Part shown: positions 10,209 to 22,232 of the stretch, one piece after another
Numbering within the stretch: the first letter of the stretch is position 1
Layout of the letters: the number at the start of each line of letters is the position of its first letter
NCBI RefSeq assembly: GCF_037042905.1
Contig: NC_087252.1
Coordinates: forward strand, 16,395,201 to 16,459,200
Direction: 5' to 3'
DNA length: 64,000 nt
From: Lytechinus pictus
Taxonomy: Eukaryota > Echinodermata > Echinoidea > Temnopleuroida > Toxopneustidae
The notes under the pieces: model-generated
Told to the model about the DNA's origin: nothing
The model's input: only the letters and a program-made list of their open reading frames with translations
The model's database searches: none
Position numbers and translations under genes: made by a program

Positions 10209-12030
10209 TTACTTCACACAGAAAACCTCCCTTGCATTGTATAGGCATACTTCGTTCTTCTGGGTACTCCCATTTTTATATTTTCTACTTTTTGTTTCAG
10301 GGCTTGAAAAATCTTACGGGGATGACGCCCCTGTATCGCCGCGTATGAACACTGGTTGTGCAATAACTAAATTGCATATTCTGCATGAAAGAAAATTAAT
10401 GTTTTATTTTGGGTAATATATTCTTGAAAAGATATACATGCTTTTTATTATAGAGTTGAGGTAGACTCAGTAGTCAGCACTCAGCATTTACTAATTGGGA
10501 GTGCACTGCTTAGATCTGTACGTGTTTGAATATATTATATAATCTTTTGTTATTCGCTTGATATCCATTCAAAACAGTGAGTTGTCTTGTCAATCCTATT
10601 CAACAAACATTGGCTCTTCCGCTCTTGCAACAATCATATCAAGTATCAAAGGGTTATGTATCTTATAATCTTGCTCAAATTGTATATACTCCAAATAGAT
10701 TTTCAAAAGAAACAGAATGCGTGTAAACGGTGTGAATAAAACAAATATAAGATACTAAAGATAAATATGCTGTAAAAATATACTTTATTGGCAATGCCTA
10801 TATAAATATGACAACAATGCTCTTAAGTTCGCATCATTTTGGACGATAAGTTCTTATCTCTCTATTTCATACAATACAAGTGAAACATGAATTCCAAGGT
10901 CCCATGTATCTTGTATACATCAACTATTTCAAGATGTAACAATTAATGTAAATGATAGCAATGCAGTTTAGGCCTGAGTAAATCCACGTAATAGCTCCAG
11001 TGGAATTCGTTTAAAAAAATTACAACGCGATTTCCCACTGTAGGTTGGAAACGAAGAGGTGTCGAATCATCAACTGTATCTAGCTGTCTTTTACGCATTA
11101 CTACATGAAACAAAAATATAGGAACGATATAAACCATAGAGTTATTTCAGTTATTTGAGTATTTGACGATTCGTCAAAAAATTAAAAACGCATCCGAAAC
11201 TTTCACCATTACAATGAAAGTTTCATTTATTCCTTTACATATTGCAAGTAAACTTCAACATTTCTGTAAATAACATATATTGATATATCCATACACAATT
11301 AAGTTCACATGGTGGTATACTGCACATCCTATTTCAGACTGTGACATGCGTTGTGGTATGAATGTCTACCCACCTAAAACATGCAAAACATTTACTAGTA
11401 TACATGTAGTAACTAGTGACTATACTCCTAGACCGATTTTTACTCAAATGGCTTTCCAATAGAGAAATAACAAGAGAACATTCACCTAAGAATAGAAATC
11501 CTCATTTGTTATGATAAATATCAAGAGTGTCAGTACAAAATGTAAACAGTGTCAGCATAAAATGTAATTTGAAATTAATAGAAATGTAAAAAAAAAATCG
11601 GTTATTCAATCTGCTCAGATTAAAGAATAATACTCTCACTACTGCTAAAGTTTTATAATTGTTGGCCGTGTACTCCATTCACCGTCCAATTGAAATATAG
11701 GACCTATATATAATATTATATTCCACTTGTTATATTTTACAATCCGTTTGGGATTAGTGGCTTAAGTGTTGCAAGCAATATAAAAACAACAGTTAAAGTC
11801 AGACGCTTCTCATACATTTGTCAAAGTGCAGAATGCTTCACTTCATGCAAGAAGAATTCACAACTCTTATTCATATTTTGTTTCTTAGCCTTTAATTAAC
11901 AAGATCGACTTTTGTTAGGAGTAGAGTTATGGAGTGCTCAGCTCGTGAAGCTCACGAATTACTCATTAAAATATTGACGAATTGCCTACGTGCCCCCTTC
12001 TAAAACATGTTACAAACGTCGCTAGGACAG
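10209..12030. other. No gene recognised
   Basis: AT-rich sequence with short frames only. A possible acceptor TTTGTTTCAG at about 10291-10300 precedes a short open stretch, but nothing supports an exon. No repeat shared with the rest of the window was noticed. Confidence 0.5.
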
Positions 12031-12033
12031 AAC

Positions 12034-12420
12034 ATAATTTTTGTCTCGCCTACATAGCAGAGCGAGACAATAATTGGCGCCTCTTTTTGACGATGGGGAC
12101 GGCGTCAACACTGAAATCTTAACCAAAGTTAAGTTTGTGAAATGTCATAGTTCATGAAACTTGGAAACAAGGGTAATAAAGTATAGCAAAATATCCTGAC
12201 TACGTTTGTTTAAGGTAACATGACCAAGGTCAAATGTAATTTAGGGTCAATGCAGGTCTGGCCGCCTGGGTCAATTAACTTAGAAAATGTTGGGAGAATC
12301 AACATCGAAATCTTACCAAAATTATTTTTTGAAATGTCGACATAAATTAAATAGTTTATGGATCTACTAGTAATTCATGAAATTTAGACCAAAAAACAAT
12401 CAAATATCTATTTGTTATAC
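12034..12420 (+). repeat. Dispersed repeat with TCTCGCC hairpin start
   Basis: Starts GTCTCGCC, then a short loop and GCGAGAC, and continues with GACCAAGGTCAAATGTAATT and GGGTCAATG motifs. The same family occurs at 50274-51010, and a related family at 52143-52790. About 390 bp, decayed. Confidence 0.7.
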
Positions 12421-12456
12421 GTTACGCGTTTCACTTGTCATACATCGTTAGGATCA

Positions 12457-12665
12457 TCAATGACACAGGAAAGCCATATCTTTCGAGGATGTTCTGAAGT
12501 TGTAGCTATTATCTTTAATTTTTTTTGTTAGTTGATGTTGGACTGCATGAAAGAAGCAGCCACCATCCCCTTTCACATCAAATATAATTCGAAGACCGAA
12601 AATAGCGAGATTTTCCGTCTGACGTCTTCTGAAAAGTTCTGTTCCAGTACTCCTTTGAGTCCTCT
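12457..12665 (-). pseudogene. OTU-like cysteine protease fragment or exon
   Basis: The minus-strand frame contains FDVKGDGGCFFHAVQHQL, which fits the OTU protease N-terminal catalytic motif (Asp-Gly-x-Cys followed by F-x-A). A splice acceptor TTTTTATTAACAG ends at 12666, so an exon may start at 12665. No histidine half of the catalytic pair is seen before the stop at 12457 and no donor is clear. OTU domains occur both in host deubiquitinases and in animal Helitron proteins, so it may be a transposon remnant. Confidence 0.45.
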
Positions 12666-13690
12666 CTGTTAATAAAAAGATTATATAATGTTTAATTGAT
12701 AATTGCATGTCTTACATTATAAGAGGGACGACTGATTCAATGATGAGAAGGAGCTGAATCTCCCCTTTATCGTTTACTTTTATTTCATCAATGATTTCTA
12801 AGAGGTAAGGGACACGTCCGCTATGTTTTAATTTCTGATATTGTTAACGTTTGCTTGATATCTCAGTTTAAAATTATTTATTATCACATTTTCGTCGGCC
12901 TGATTCATACCAATAAACAACGCAAACAACCCTTTTTTGTTAGCAAAATTAAAAACTAGAATCAGATATTCCAAAGCGTGTGTAAGATTAAAGCTAATCT
13001 CCCACATTAGATGTATTCAATTTAAAAAATACAATATAAAAAATGTACGTCGTATTATACAAACTAGCAGATAGTCAGATACACCCGTGTATCTGACAAG
13101 TTCGATGGTATAAGTAACATTGAGATGTTTTCTATCATGTAGTGTCTATAATTATAAAGTGTTTTGAATTGGAAACATGCGCTAAATGTAAATATTTATT
13201 TTGATAGCAATATATGACTTGAGTAATTTGAATTTATTTGGCGTTGTGTTTATGTTAATCATCAACCATAATCTTGAAATACAATGGATCTTTAGCTTGT
13301 ATGTAGATTTAGTTGTATGTGAAATAATATGTAGAGTTTATGGAGTTTTGAAACTTTTGGAAACCTACTTGTAGTAGATCTAATTTAGTTGATTTGGGAT
13401 TGTGGGAGCCTAACTTAAAAATAACATTACCTGCCGTCGATACGGCGTGCTAAGAATTTTTCTTTAGTGTTTGAGATCTACTTGACGCCCCCCCCCCCGT
13501 AGGGATAGTAATTTTTAATTTGCTTGTGAAAGAAATATGCACCAGTCGGTGACTGGCCGTTTTCTTTGGGGACTTCTCATTTAACAGTATTTTACCTAGA
13601 CCAATTGAGAGTTCCCTCATTAACTGGTTCACATGCTTTGCAAAGTACAAAATTAATGATGTTAACTTTCTGCCGGTTCATCAGTTTTTA
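12666..13690. other. No gene recognised
   Basis: Contains a C run near 13488-13498. A short open stretch on the minus strand near 12720-12820 (PYLLEIIDEIKVNDKGEI) ends at a possible GTAAGA donor, but its phase does not fit the OTU exon. Otherwise featureless AT-rich DNA. Confidence 0.4.
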
Positions 13691-13851
13691 CAGGGGCCGC
13701 GGAACGGTTTTCAAAGTGGAGGGGGGGGGGGCTGCTGACCATGCAAAAAATCACATTCATAAAATTATGGTAATTTTTTCGTTTTTGCACACGGTTTTGA
13801 CAAAAGTGGGGAGAGCCTGAAGCCCCTAAACCCCCGCTTCCTCAGCCCCTG
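13691..13851 (+). mobile_element. Short hAT-like MITE with G-run
   Basis: Begins CAGGGGCCGCGGAA and ends TTCCTCAGCCCCTG, imperfect inverted ends of the CAGGG type common in hAT elements. A G run lies near the left end. A second copy is at 56763-56921. The flanking 8-mers do not match, so the insertion is not proven. Confidence 0.5.
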
Positions 13852-15020
13852 TTCTATCCATGGAATTACCAGACTAGCTGACTGCAAACTGCATGATTTT
13901 GCAGTGTACAAAGAAAACGTCGAATCCAATATCGTTTGGAAAATGACCCCAAAAGCCGTTATAGAAATAGATTACTTGAATCTGTGAAATCATTAAGTCC
14001 AAAATGTTTTTATGCATGTTTTTATTTTGAATGTAATGGTAATGGTAATTATACATCAATAGAAATGTTTTGACCTTGTGGGCAAATAACGGCTCTTTTT
14101 TTTTGGGGGGGGGGGGTTGATATTCGGTTGGCAAGCAAAATCCACAGAGTGACACACGAAATGTTGACGTGCGCACAAAATGTGTCAGTCTTTCTTTTTG
14201 GTAAATGTCAAATATCATAGAGTCTATGTCAACTATTGTATGAGAAGGCCCCAAAGCAGGGTAGGAAATACACTGGAACTCAGCTCTAAGGCCGATTTTT
14301 TAGCTCCCCATATGAACTAAATAAATAGATCTAGCCTCCAAATAACAAAATAGCCGTCAGTCAATTATCCTCATAGCCTAGGGTTCAATGTATAACATAC
14401 TGACATCACTAAGGTCGAAATACATTCATGACTATGGTGGTCAACTGGTCATGAGATTTGAGCCATGATTCAAAGGAAACAAATATTCAATTTGGCATAA
14501 CTGAACATTTTTTGCCGTGAAATGTTTCTTTTCCAACAATTCATCGAATAGGTAGGGAATCAAGTATGTTTCATGCAACTTTTTCTCGACCGTGCGTCAT
14601 TCATATTTTACGAAGAGGGTCTCATAATTATGAAAAAAAGAAGAAATGGATGTTTGAGTTATGAACTTTGATTTCCGAATAGATAGCAGTAAAAGCTAGA
14701 AAAATCGTAAAATTGCTCGTGCAAACGAAAATTTGGTAACACCATTCCCATTGTTCTAACTCAGTCATGCATGTTTTATGACCATTGATATGGTCTTTAA
14801 ACGACAGAATGAAATCATATATTTCGATTTATACATCACATGAAGAAAAATTATGATTATGGCAGCAAAACTTTCACCGAATTACGGTTTCGTTTTTTCT
14901 GGGGATTCACTATATTCTAACTTCTCAATGAGACATAAAATTATCAATCGATATATGTTCATGTTTCACCATGTGTTCCTACCTCTCAAATTTGGGCGGG
15001 GGTACTTGTCTAGGGAGCCA
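13852..15020. other. No gene recognised
   Basis: Holds a G run near 14105-14116 and short frames only. The last part, near 14830-15020, may be a degraded flank of the 556-bp repeat family, as GATTATGGCAGCAAAACTTTCACCG resembles its units. Confidence 0.4.
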
Positions 15021-15356
15021 GCTTGCTTTATAGTCCAGGAAAAATAAGGTTTGACCGCAAACAAATTGCAATATAATTTTTTTCAACGCAGTGCATTTCT
15101 ATGAAGTCCCCAAAATGACATACTAAAAGTCCAGAAAAATCAATTTCGTGGAAAGATGTCTAATTTGCATAAATCCAAAATGGCGGCTACCGTGAGAAAT
15201 TTTCATAATTATTGATAGTAGTACAAACATTGTTCTGATCATAGCACTTTAAAAAATCATGATAAAGGCATTAAACTTTCACCAGTGTTATATCTTACCA
15301 TAGGCTTCATTTTGAAATCAGGATGCAAGTCAAATTTGACCTCCGCTGACCTCTAA

Positions 15357-15384
15357 AGGTCAATGACCTTAAGGTCAATGACCT
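15357..15384. promoter_or_regulatory. Two IR-1 nuclear-receptor-type palindromes
   Basis: AGGTCAATGACCT occurs at 15357-15369 and 15372-15384: an AGGTCA half site and its inverse separated by one base. This is the IR-1 pattern bound by EcR/FXR-type RXR partners. The pair recurs in each unit of the array, with small changes in the last one. Binding is an inference. Confidence 0.45.
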
Positions 15385-15513
15385 CTAAATATCAGAAAAT
15401 TGATGTTTTGCATCATTAGTTCATAATAAATATGGTTATAATGAAAAAAATGTTTAATAATGACTTTGAATGTATCCTGATATTGTAGAGAGAATTTTGT
15501 GCATTATACATTT

Positions 15514-15553
15514 TGACCTTTGACCCTGGATAGCTGGAAAAGGTCAATGACCT
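15514..15553. promoter_or_regulatory. DR-1 site and a third IR-1 site
   Basis: TGACCTTTGACCC (15514-15526) is, on the minus strand, GGGTCA-A-AGGTCA, the DR-1 pattern of HNF4/RXR-type receptors. AGGTCAATGACCT follows at 15541-15553. Both recur in the other complete units. Confidence 0.45.
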
Positions 15554-18260
15554 TAACATTTTAGAATAATGACGCTTAGCATCTCTGATTTATGATAAAT
15601 AGGCTTCTAGTGTAAAAATTGCAATACAATTAACACGTTGAGCACGATGCATTTTCATGAAGTCACTAAAATGACATACTAAAAGTCCTGAAAAATCCAT
15701 GTAGTGGAAAGACGTCTAATTTGCAAAATCCAAAATGGCAGCCATCATGGAAAAAAAATCATGATTATTAATAGTAGTACAAGCACTAGTCTGATCATAG
15801 CACTTTTAAAAATTATGATTGAAGCATTGAACTTTCATCAGTGTTATATCTTACCATATGCTTCATTTCAAAATTAGGATGCAAGTCAAATTTGACCTCC
15901 GCTGACCTCTAAAGGTCAATGACCTTAAGGTCAATGACCTCTAAATATCAGAAAATTGATGTTTTGCATCATTAGTTCATAATAAATATGGTTATAATGA
16001 AAAAAATGTTTAATAATGACTTTGAATGTATCCTGATATTGTAGAGAGAATTTTGTGCATTATACATTTTGACCTTTGACCCTGGATAGCTGGAAAAGGT
16101 CAATGACCTTAACATTTTAGAATAATGACGCTTAGCATCTGTGATTTATGATAAATAGGCTTCTAGTGTAAAAATTGCAATACAATTAACACGTTGAGCA
16201 CGATGCATTTTCATGAAGTCCCCAAAATGACATACTAAAAGTCCAGAAAAATCAATTTCGTGGAAAGATGTCTAATTTGCATAAATCCAAAATGGCGGCT
16301 ACCGTGAGAAATTTTCATAATTATTGATAGTAGTACAAACATTGTTCTGATCATAGCACTTTAAAAAATCATGATAAAGGCATTAAACTTTCACCAGTGT
16401 TATATCTTACCATAGGCTTCATTTTGAAATCAGGATGCAAGTCAAATTTGACCTCCGCTGACCTCTAAAGGTCAATGACCTTAAGGTCAATGACCTCTAA
16501 ATATCAGAAAATTGATGTTTTGCATCATTAGTTCATAATAAATATGGTTATAATGAAAAAAAATGTTTAATAATGACTTTGAATGTATCCTGATATTGTA
16601 GAGAGAATTTTGTGCATTATACATTTTGACCTTTGACCCTGGATAGCTGGAAAAGGTCAATGACCTTAACATTTTAGAATAATGACGCTTAGCATCTCTG
16701 ATTTATGATAAATAGGCTTCTAGTGTAAAAATTGCAATACAATTAACACGTTGAGCACGATGCATTTTCATGAAGTCACTAAAATGACATACTAAAAGTC
16801 CTGAAAAATCCATGTAGTGGAAAGACGTCTAATTTGCAAAATCCAAGATGGCAGCCATCATGGAAAAAAAATCATGATTATTAATAGTAGTACAAGCACT
16901 AGTCTGATCATAGCACTTTTAAAAATTATGATTGAAGCATTGAACTTTCATCAGTGTTATATCTTACCATATGCTTCATTTCAAAATTAGGATGCAAGTC
17001 AAATTTGACCTCCGCTGACCTCTAAAGGTCAATGACCTTAAGGTCAATGACCTCTAAATATCAGAAAATTGATGTTTTGCATCATTAGTTCATAATAAAT
17101 ATGGTTATAATGAAAAAAATGTTTAATAATGACTTTGAATGTATCCTGATATTGTAGAGAGAATTTTGTGCATTATACATTTTGACCTTTGACCCTGGAT
17201 AGCTGGAAAAGGTCAATGACCTTAACATTTTAGAATAATGACGCTTAGCATCTCTGATCTATGATAAATAGGCTTCTAGTGTAAAAATTGCAATACAATT
17301 AACACGTTGAGCACGATGCATTTTCATGAAGTCACTAAAATGACATACTAAAAGTCCTGAAAAATCCATGTAGTGGAAAAACGTCTAATTTGCAAAATCC
17401 AAAATGGCAGTCATCATGGAAAAAAATCATGATTATTAATAGTAGTACAAGCACTAGTCTGATCATAGCACTTTTAAAAATTATGATTGAAGCATTGAAC
17501 TTTCATCAGTGTTATATCTTACCATATGCTTCATTTCAAAATTAGGATGCAAGTCAAATTTGACCTCCGCTGACCTCTAGAGGTCAAAGACCTTAAGGTC
17601 AATGACCTCAAAATATCAGAAAATTGATGTTTTGCATCATTAGCTCATGATGAAAATAGTAATAATGAAAACAAAATCATTCAATATTGACTTTCAAGGT
17701 ATCCTGATATTTTAGAAAGAATTTGGTGGGTTATGAGCTTTGACCTTTGAACCCTGGAGAGCTAGAAAGGGTCAATGACCTTAACATTTTGGAATATTGA
17801 CGCTAAGCATCACTGTTTTATGATAAACAGGCCTCTCGTGTAAAAATTTCAATACTATTTATTTCAACACAGTGCATCTCCATGAAGTCTCCAATATGAC
17901 ATACCAAAAGTCCAAAAAAATCCAAGTGGTGGAAAGGCGTCTAATTTGCATCAAAAGTGATCCAAAATGATTCAATTTCAATTTCAATTTCAATTTATTT
18001 GCTCATAAAAATCCATACAAAAACATACATATACAAAGTATCATATTCACAAAATAGAAAAAACAACAACAACAAATAGAAATAAACATTGGATTGACTA
18101 TGAGAGGGACAGCAAGAAAGGAACAAGCCTTGTGATTAGCTGACCCTATAACATAATAATTATACAAAGACTTCAATAACAAAGATAGAAAAAAATCACT
18201 AAACTACAACGAAGGGGGGGGGTGCCTATAATGCCTGAATGAAATTTATACAAAGAAACT

Positions 18261-20045
18261 TTATGAATTACTATTTAAAATAAATTGCCTTGATTTTGAC
18301 TTAAAAACATTTAATGAAACTGATTGCTTGATGTCTACAGAAATAGAATTCCAGAGTTGTGGTCCTTGAAATAAAATTGAGTTTTTAAAAGATGAGAGTC
18401 TTGGCTTAGGTAGATGGAAATCCTTTGCATTTCTTGTGTTGTATCCATGGAAATCACTTTTGAACTTAAAGAATGTTTTGATGTAATCTGGCAAGAGGTT
18501 ATTGTTACATAAATACATAAATATAAGAATTTGAAATGCATGAATATCATAAAATGTTAATACATTCAATTCAACAAATAGAGGATTCGTATGGGCAAGG
18601 TAAGGAGCATGAGACATAATTCTTATTGCACGTTTTTGTAAAATATATAATCTATCAATGTGAATGCTACTTGCACTTCCCCAGGCTAGAATACCATAAT
18701 TGAGGTATGGATATACAATGGCATAATACATTAGTTTTAAAATCTCCTTGGGAAATGATCTTAATCTATACATTATTCCTATATTTTTGGCAAGCTTATT
18801 GCACAGATTATCAATATGATTTTTCCATGTAAACTTATTATCTATTGTTACTCCTAAACATTTTACTGACGTTACACACTTAATATCTGTATTGCACATT
18901 CTAATTGAAAGACTATCTGGTAAAAATAAATTACTAAAAATCATATAATTGGTTTTGGCAAGATTAACTATCATTTTGTTTGCAAAAAACCACTCAGATA
19001 TTAATTCAAGTTCAGAATTGAATAAATTGTGTAAAACATGATAGTTTGTATGAGATAAAAACAGACTAGTGTCGTCAGCAAACATAATACAATGTAATAA
19101 GTTGGATACTTTACTAAGATCATTAATAAAGAGGAGAAACAAGAGCAGTCCTAAAATAGAACCCTGAGGAACCCCACATGAGATAATCTTAAGCTGTGAT
19201 TTGCATTTGGATATTTCAACATATTGTTTTCTGTTGGATAAATAACTTTTAAATAATTTAAGTACATTACCTCTCATGCCATACAATTCTAGTTTGTTCA
19301 ATAAAATAGCGTGATCAACTGTATCGAAAGCCTTCTTCAAATCTAAAAACATTGCTATCAAATATTTCTTATCATCAAGAGCGTTGGTAACAGTATGGAC
19401 AAAATCAATAAGAGCCGAAGAAGTTGAATGACCAGCACGAAAACCGTATTGATGTAGAGATAATATATTGCACTTGTTTATAAAATCAAATAATCTATTA
19501 TATATACACTTTTCTAAAATCTTTGAAAAAATTGGCAAGACTGATATGGGTCTGTAATTTGAAACATTTTCACTCGGACCATTTTTATATACAGGAACAA
19601 CACGAGCAATCTTTAATTCATCAGGAAATATACCGAGATCTAAACATTGATTGAATATTGCACAAAGAGGTTGACATAAAATATGTATTGATTTCTTTAT
19701 AACCTTGATACTTATATCATCATACCCAGGATTGCAATCACTTTTTATGTTTGACACAATATCAATAATCTCGGTACAAGTGATTGGTTTGAAAAAAACA
19801 GTCCTTGGATTTCTATCCAAATATCTACAAAAATTCAAATTTAAATTATTGCCCTGATCAACAGGAAAATTAATTTCAGTTACAATATTGATAAAATATT
19901 CATTGAATACATTACAAATAGCAGAGGTATCATATAATACTTGATTATTACATTTCAGAAAATCAATATTGCACTTTTTATTTGCACGACCCATTGCACA
20001 ATTAACAGTATTCCAATTTTTTTTTTTTTCCTTTGGAATTTGCAA
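18261..20045 (-). CDS. Non-LTR reverse transcriptase (594-aa frame)
   Basis: RT motifs run in order: NYRPISVLP (about 163-171), QYGFRAGHST (199-208), the motif A aspartate in FLDLKKAFDTVDH (D235), GVPQGSILG (291-299), FADD (322-325) and LGVTIDNKFTWKNH further on. The C-terminal part has YPYLNYGILAWG and GPQLWN, as in CR1/Jockey-group elements. No stop interrupts the frame. Its annotated start is artificial: the frame really continues from the endonuclease at 20002-20700, separated by a shift in an A run (plus-strand T run near 20018-20029). That may be a true mutation or an assembly slip. Confidence 0.85.
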   Translation of the reverse strand: MQIPKEKKKNWNTVNCAMGRANKKCNIDFLKCNNQVLYDTSAICNVFNEYFINIVTEINFPVDQGNNLNLNFCRYLDRNPRTVFFKPITCTEIIDIVSNIKSDCNPGYDDISIKVIKKSIHILCQPLCAIFNQCLDLGIFPDELKIARVVPVYKNGPSENVSNYRPISVLPIFSKILEKCIYNRLFDFINKCNILSLHQYGFRAGHSTSSALIDFVHTVTNALDDKKYLIAMFLDLKKAFDTVDHAILLNKLELYGMRGNVLKLFKSYLSNRKQYVEISKCKSQLKIISCGVPQGSILGLLLFLLFINDLSKVSNLLHCIMFADDTSLFLSHTNYHVLHNLFNSELELISEWFFANKMIVNLAKTNYMIFSNLFLPDSLSIRMCNTDIKCVTSVKCLGVTIDNKFTWKNHIDNLCNKLAKNIGIMYRLRSFPKEILKLMYYAIVYPYLNYGILAWGSASSIHIDRLYILQKRAIRIMSHAPYLAHTNPLFVELNVLTFYDIHAFQILIFMYLCNNNLLPDYIKTFFKFKSDFHGYNTRNAKDFHLPKPRLSSFKNSILFQGPQLWNSISVDIKQSVSLNVFKSKSRQFILNSNS

Positions 20046-20700
20046 AACTTTCCAAGAAATAATGTTTTTTAGCTTGTTTAATCATATTACTGACTTTATT
20101 TCTACATTTTCTGTACACTTCTTTACGATATGGTGATGGATTTTTCAGATAAAGTCGATATAAACGACATTTTTTCTTTGACAACTTTCGAATATCAAAA
20201 TTAATCCATGGTTTATTCTTTTTAGGTTTTTTCTTCAAATATTCCAAGGGGAAGCATAAGTTATATACATTTAAAAACTTCTCTTGAAATTGCACGTAAT
20301 TTGCATTTGGATTGTTATTGTGGCAAGACCAATTGACCATTGGAATGGATCTTAAGAAACACTTTATACTATTGTCATTGATTATTCGAAGCGGTTTATC
20401 TAAATTTTGCTGTGATTTAACATCATTCCAGCTAATAGAGTATACAGGTAAATGATCACTGATGTCAGTTATTAGTATTCCCGATTCAACTTTGTCTGCG
20501 TGTATATCATTGGTGATTATATTATCAATTAAAGAGATTGTTTCATTCGTGATTCTGGTAGGATGGTCAATTAATGGATACATATGATGTGATAACAATA
20601 GATTAATGAAATTATCAACATATTGCACTTTACCCACATTTAATAAATTGATATTGTAATCACCTAATAAATAAACTATTTTATTTTCATTATTTACAAT
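20002..20700 (-). pseudogene. APE endonuclease C-terminal part of the same LINE
   Basis: Minus-strand frame with LGDYNIN just upstream of the open part, then NIITNDI and ITDISDHLPVYSI (the conserved SDH of APE endonucleases), and a basic linker (KKPKKNKPWINFDIRKLSKKK). It overlaps the RT frame by 44 bp in another phase. Upstream (about 20700-20815) further endonuclease sequence (IIVGSIYGPPDQ) is broken by a stop and frame changes. Confidence 0.75.
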
Positions 20701-20815
20701 ACTTAAAACATTTGAGCATCTCTCAAAAAATCATCAATTCACTGATCTGGGGGCCCATAGATTGAACCAACAATAATACCAGAATTATCATTGACGATTT
20801 CCAAAAGTAGACATG

Positions 20816-20959
20816 ATGAGATCACAGATCATGTCATCTGATCATCTCTCCCACAGGATGTAGACATGACGAGATACGAGATTTCGTCATCTTATCTTTT
20901 TCCCTTGGAGATCTAGACATGAAGAGATGATTATATGAACATCTGGGTGGCACTTTTAA
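20816..20959. repeat. Short repeat with ACATGA(T/C)GAGAT units
   Basis: Three diverged units around GTAGACATGATGAGATCACAG, GTAGACATGACGAGATACGAG and CTAGACATGAAGAGATGAT lie between the two LINEs. Likely a dispersed repeat fragment. Confidence 0.5.
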
Positions 20960-22130
20960 GCTTCCATACTTAAGAATGGCTTGTCAGCCTGTTTAACAAT
21001 GTGCTACACAGTCCCAACTCCCAGAAATTTTGAGGAAGGCTACAGTAATTCCTCAAATCTGTGAAAGATCCAAATTTGCCTAAAAGCTACAGGTCAATCG
21101 CCCCATTCTGATATCTCTACAAGCTACTTGAGCATCTCATCCTGAACAAAAAGATGGCCCCATTATAAACCAACATATCATATTCCTAACCAGACTGGTT
21201 TTTAACTTGGGAAATAATATACAGGCTAGGTTCTCAACCAGACTCAGTTCACTGAGGACTTCCGACTTAATACGGTAACTAACTAACGGGTGTAGAAAAC
21301 TTTCTTGAATTACCAGCTGCATGCATCTGATACTGTGGTCTAATTGTACAACTTCACAAAACATTGATGACATCCATCTGACCAAACTTATCAAACTTCT
21401 ACTAGAAAACAGACATCTCTTTATGGAGCTCAACAGGAAGACCAGCGGGTAAAGAATTCAAAGGAATTGACTCTCTCATGGTAGTGTTCTTGCTCGAGTC
21501 CAGTGTTCTTCAAACCCAAAGACCTTGAGGGTTAGCTAGTTTCATCCCCGCCATCCTCATGCTTGGAGGAAACTCAAAACAACCTTTGGTTGGGAATTCC
21601 ATTCTAGCACTGCGACCATGCAATATATATTGGTGTCACCCATGATCAGTCACATTAAGAGTGAAGGGGGAAAGTGAGGATCCATAATAACTTTCTCCGG
21701 AACTGACAAACTCCTCCACCAATACTCTGCTACAGAGTATGCATGTGCTGTATTAATTGGACCTACCTCTAGACAACACTTGTGGGACTATCACAAACTA
21801 TCTAAGGCCAAAAAATATGAAGAGTCTGTATGTCCTGTCAGGTATTGTCCATCTGATATACGCAGATCAGTAGCTATACCACAGAGCTCTCAGCAAAGCG
21901 AATATATAGCGTCCATCCAATCTATGATGCCAAACTATTTGAAAAGCCTAAAATCTACGAAACACATTTTAAATTTTGTCCAACCTATGGCAGAGTCACC
22001 ATTATGACTAAGTGCAAGTTATGGGAAGAGAAGTGCAGTGTCAACCAGCATCATGGTAAGCTGCATCTACCTTCTAAAGAGCAACTACACCAGGTTACAA
22101 TCTAGTCTCTCGGGGAGTATACAGTACATA
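20960..22130 (+). pseudogene. Decayed plus-strand LINE reverse transcriptase
   Basis: No intact frame, but in shifting frames the translation reads LRKATVIPQ, SYRSIAPF-like, YKLLEHLILNKK, then QTGFQLG and LNQTQFTEDF, all typical of the finger and palm region of a non-LTR RT. At 21700-22000 ATEYACAVLIGPTSRQH and SDIRRSVA match the C-terminal region of the same kind of protein. Many stops, so clearly dead. Family not assigned beyond non-LTR. Confidence 0.65.
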
Positions 22131-22232
22131 GATGATAACTGCAAAAAAAAATAATTGAGGCATTTCACATATCATGTCGAAACCCCCCAATGCTCTAACC
22201 TCAGTCAGGAATGTACTAGCCAAAAAAGACCT

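Larger units (their letters stand above)
15021..17967 (+). repeat. 556-bp tandem array with A/B dimer structure
   Basis: The anchor CTCCGCTGAC recurs at 15341, 15897, 16453, 17010 and 17565 (spacings 556, 556, 557, 555). Units 1 and 3 share one version of the central block (AATGGCGGCTACC) and units 2, 4 and 5 another (AATGGCAG(C/T)CATCATGG). The remainder of the unit is almost identical in all, so the array has a ~1112-bp A-B higher-order period at its left end. The outer border near 15030 begins TATAGTCCAGGAAAAATAAGG; inverted diverged copies elsewhere stop at the same motif. Unit 5 and the partial unit after it are more diverged, and the array is cut by the LINE at 17968. Confidence 0.95.
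17968..20815 (-). mobile_element. CR1/Jockey-group LINE, 5'-truncated, nearly complete RT ORF
   Basis: Minus-strand non-LTR retrotransposon. Its 3' end is a short TTGAAA-type tail (about 17968-17990 on the plus strand). It encodes the end of an APE-type endonuclease (ISDHLPV), a full reverse transcriptase with FADD, and the C-terminal region ending in LWN. The 5' end stops near 20815 inside the endonuclease. It inserted into the last unit of the 556-bp array, since unit sequence is still readable up to 17967. Confidence 0.85.
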
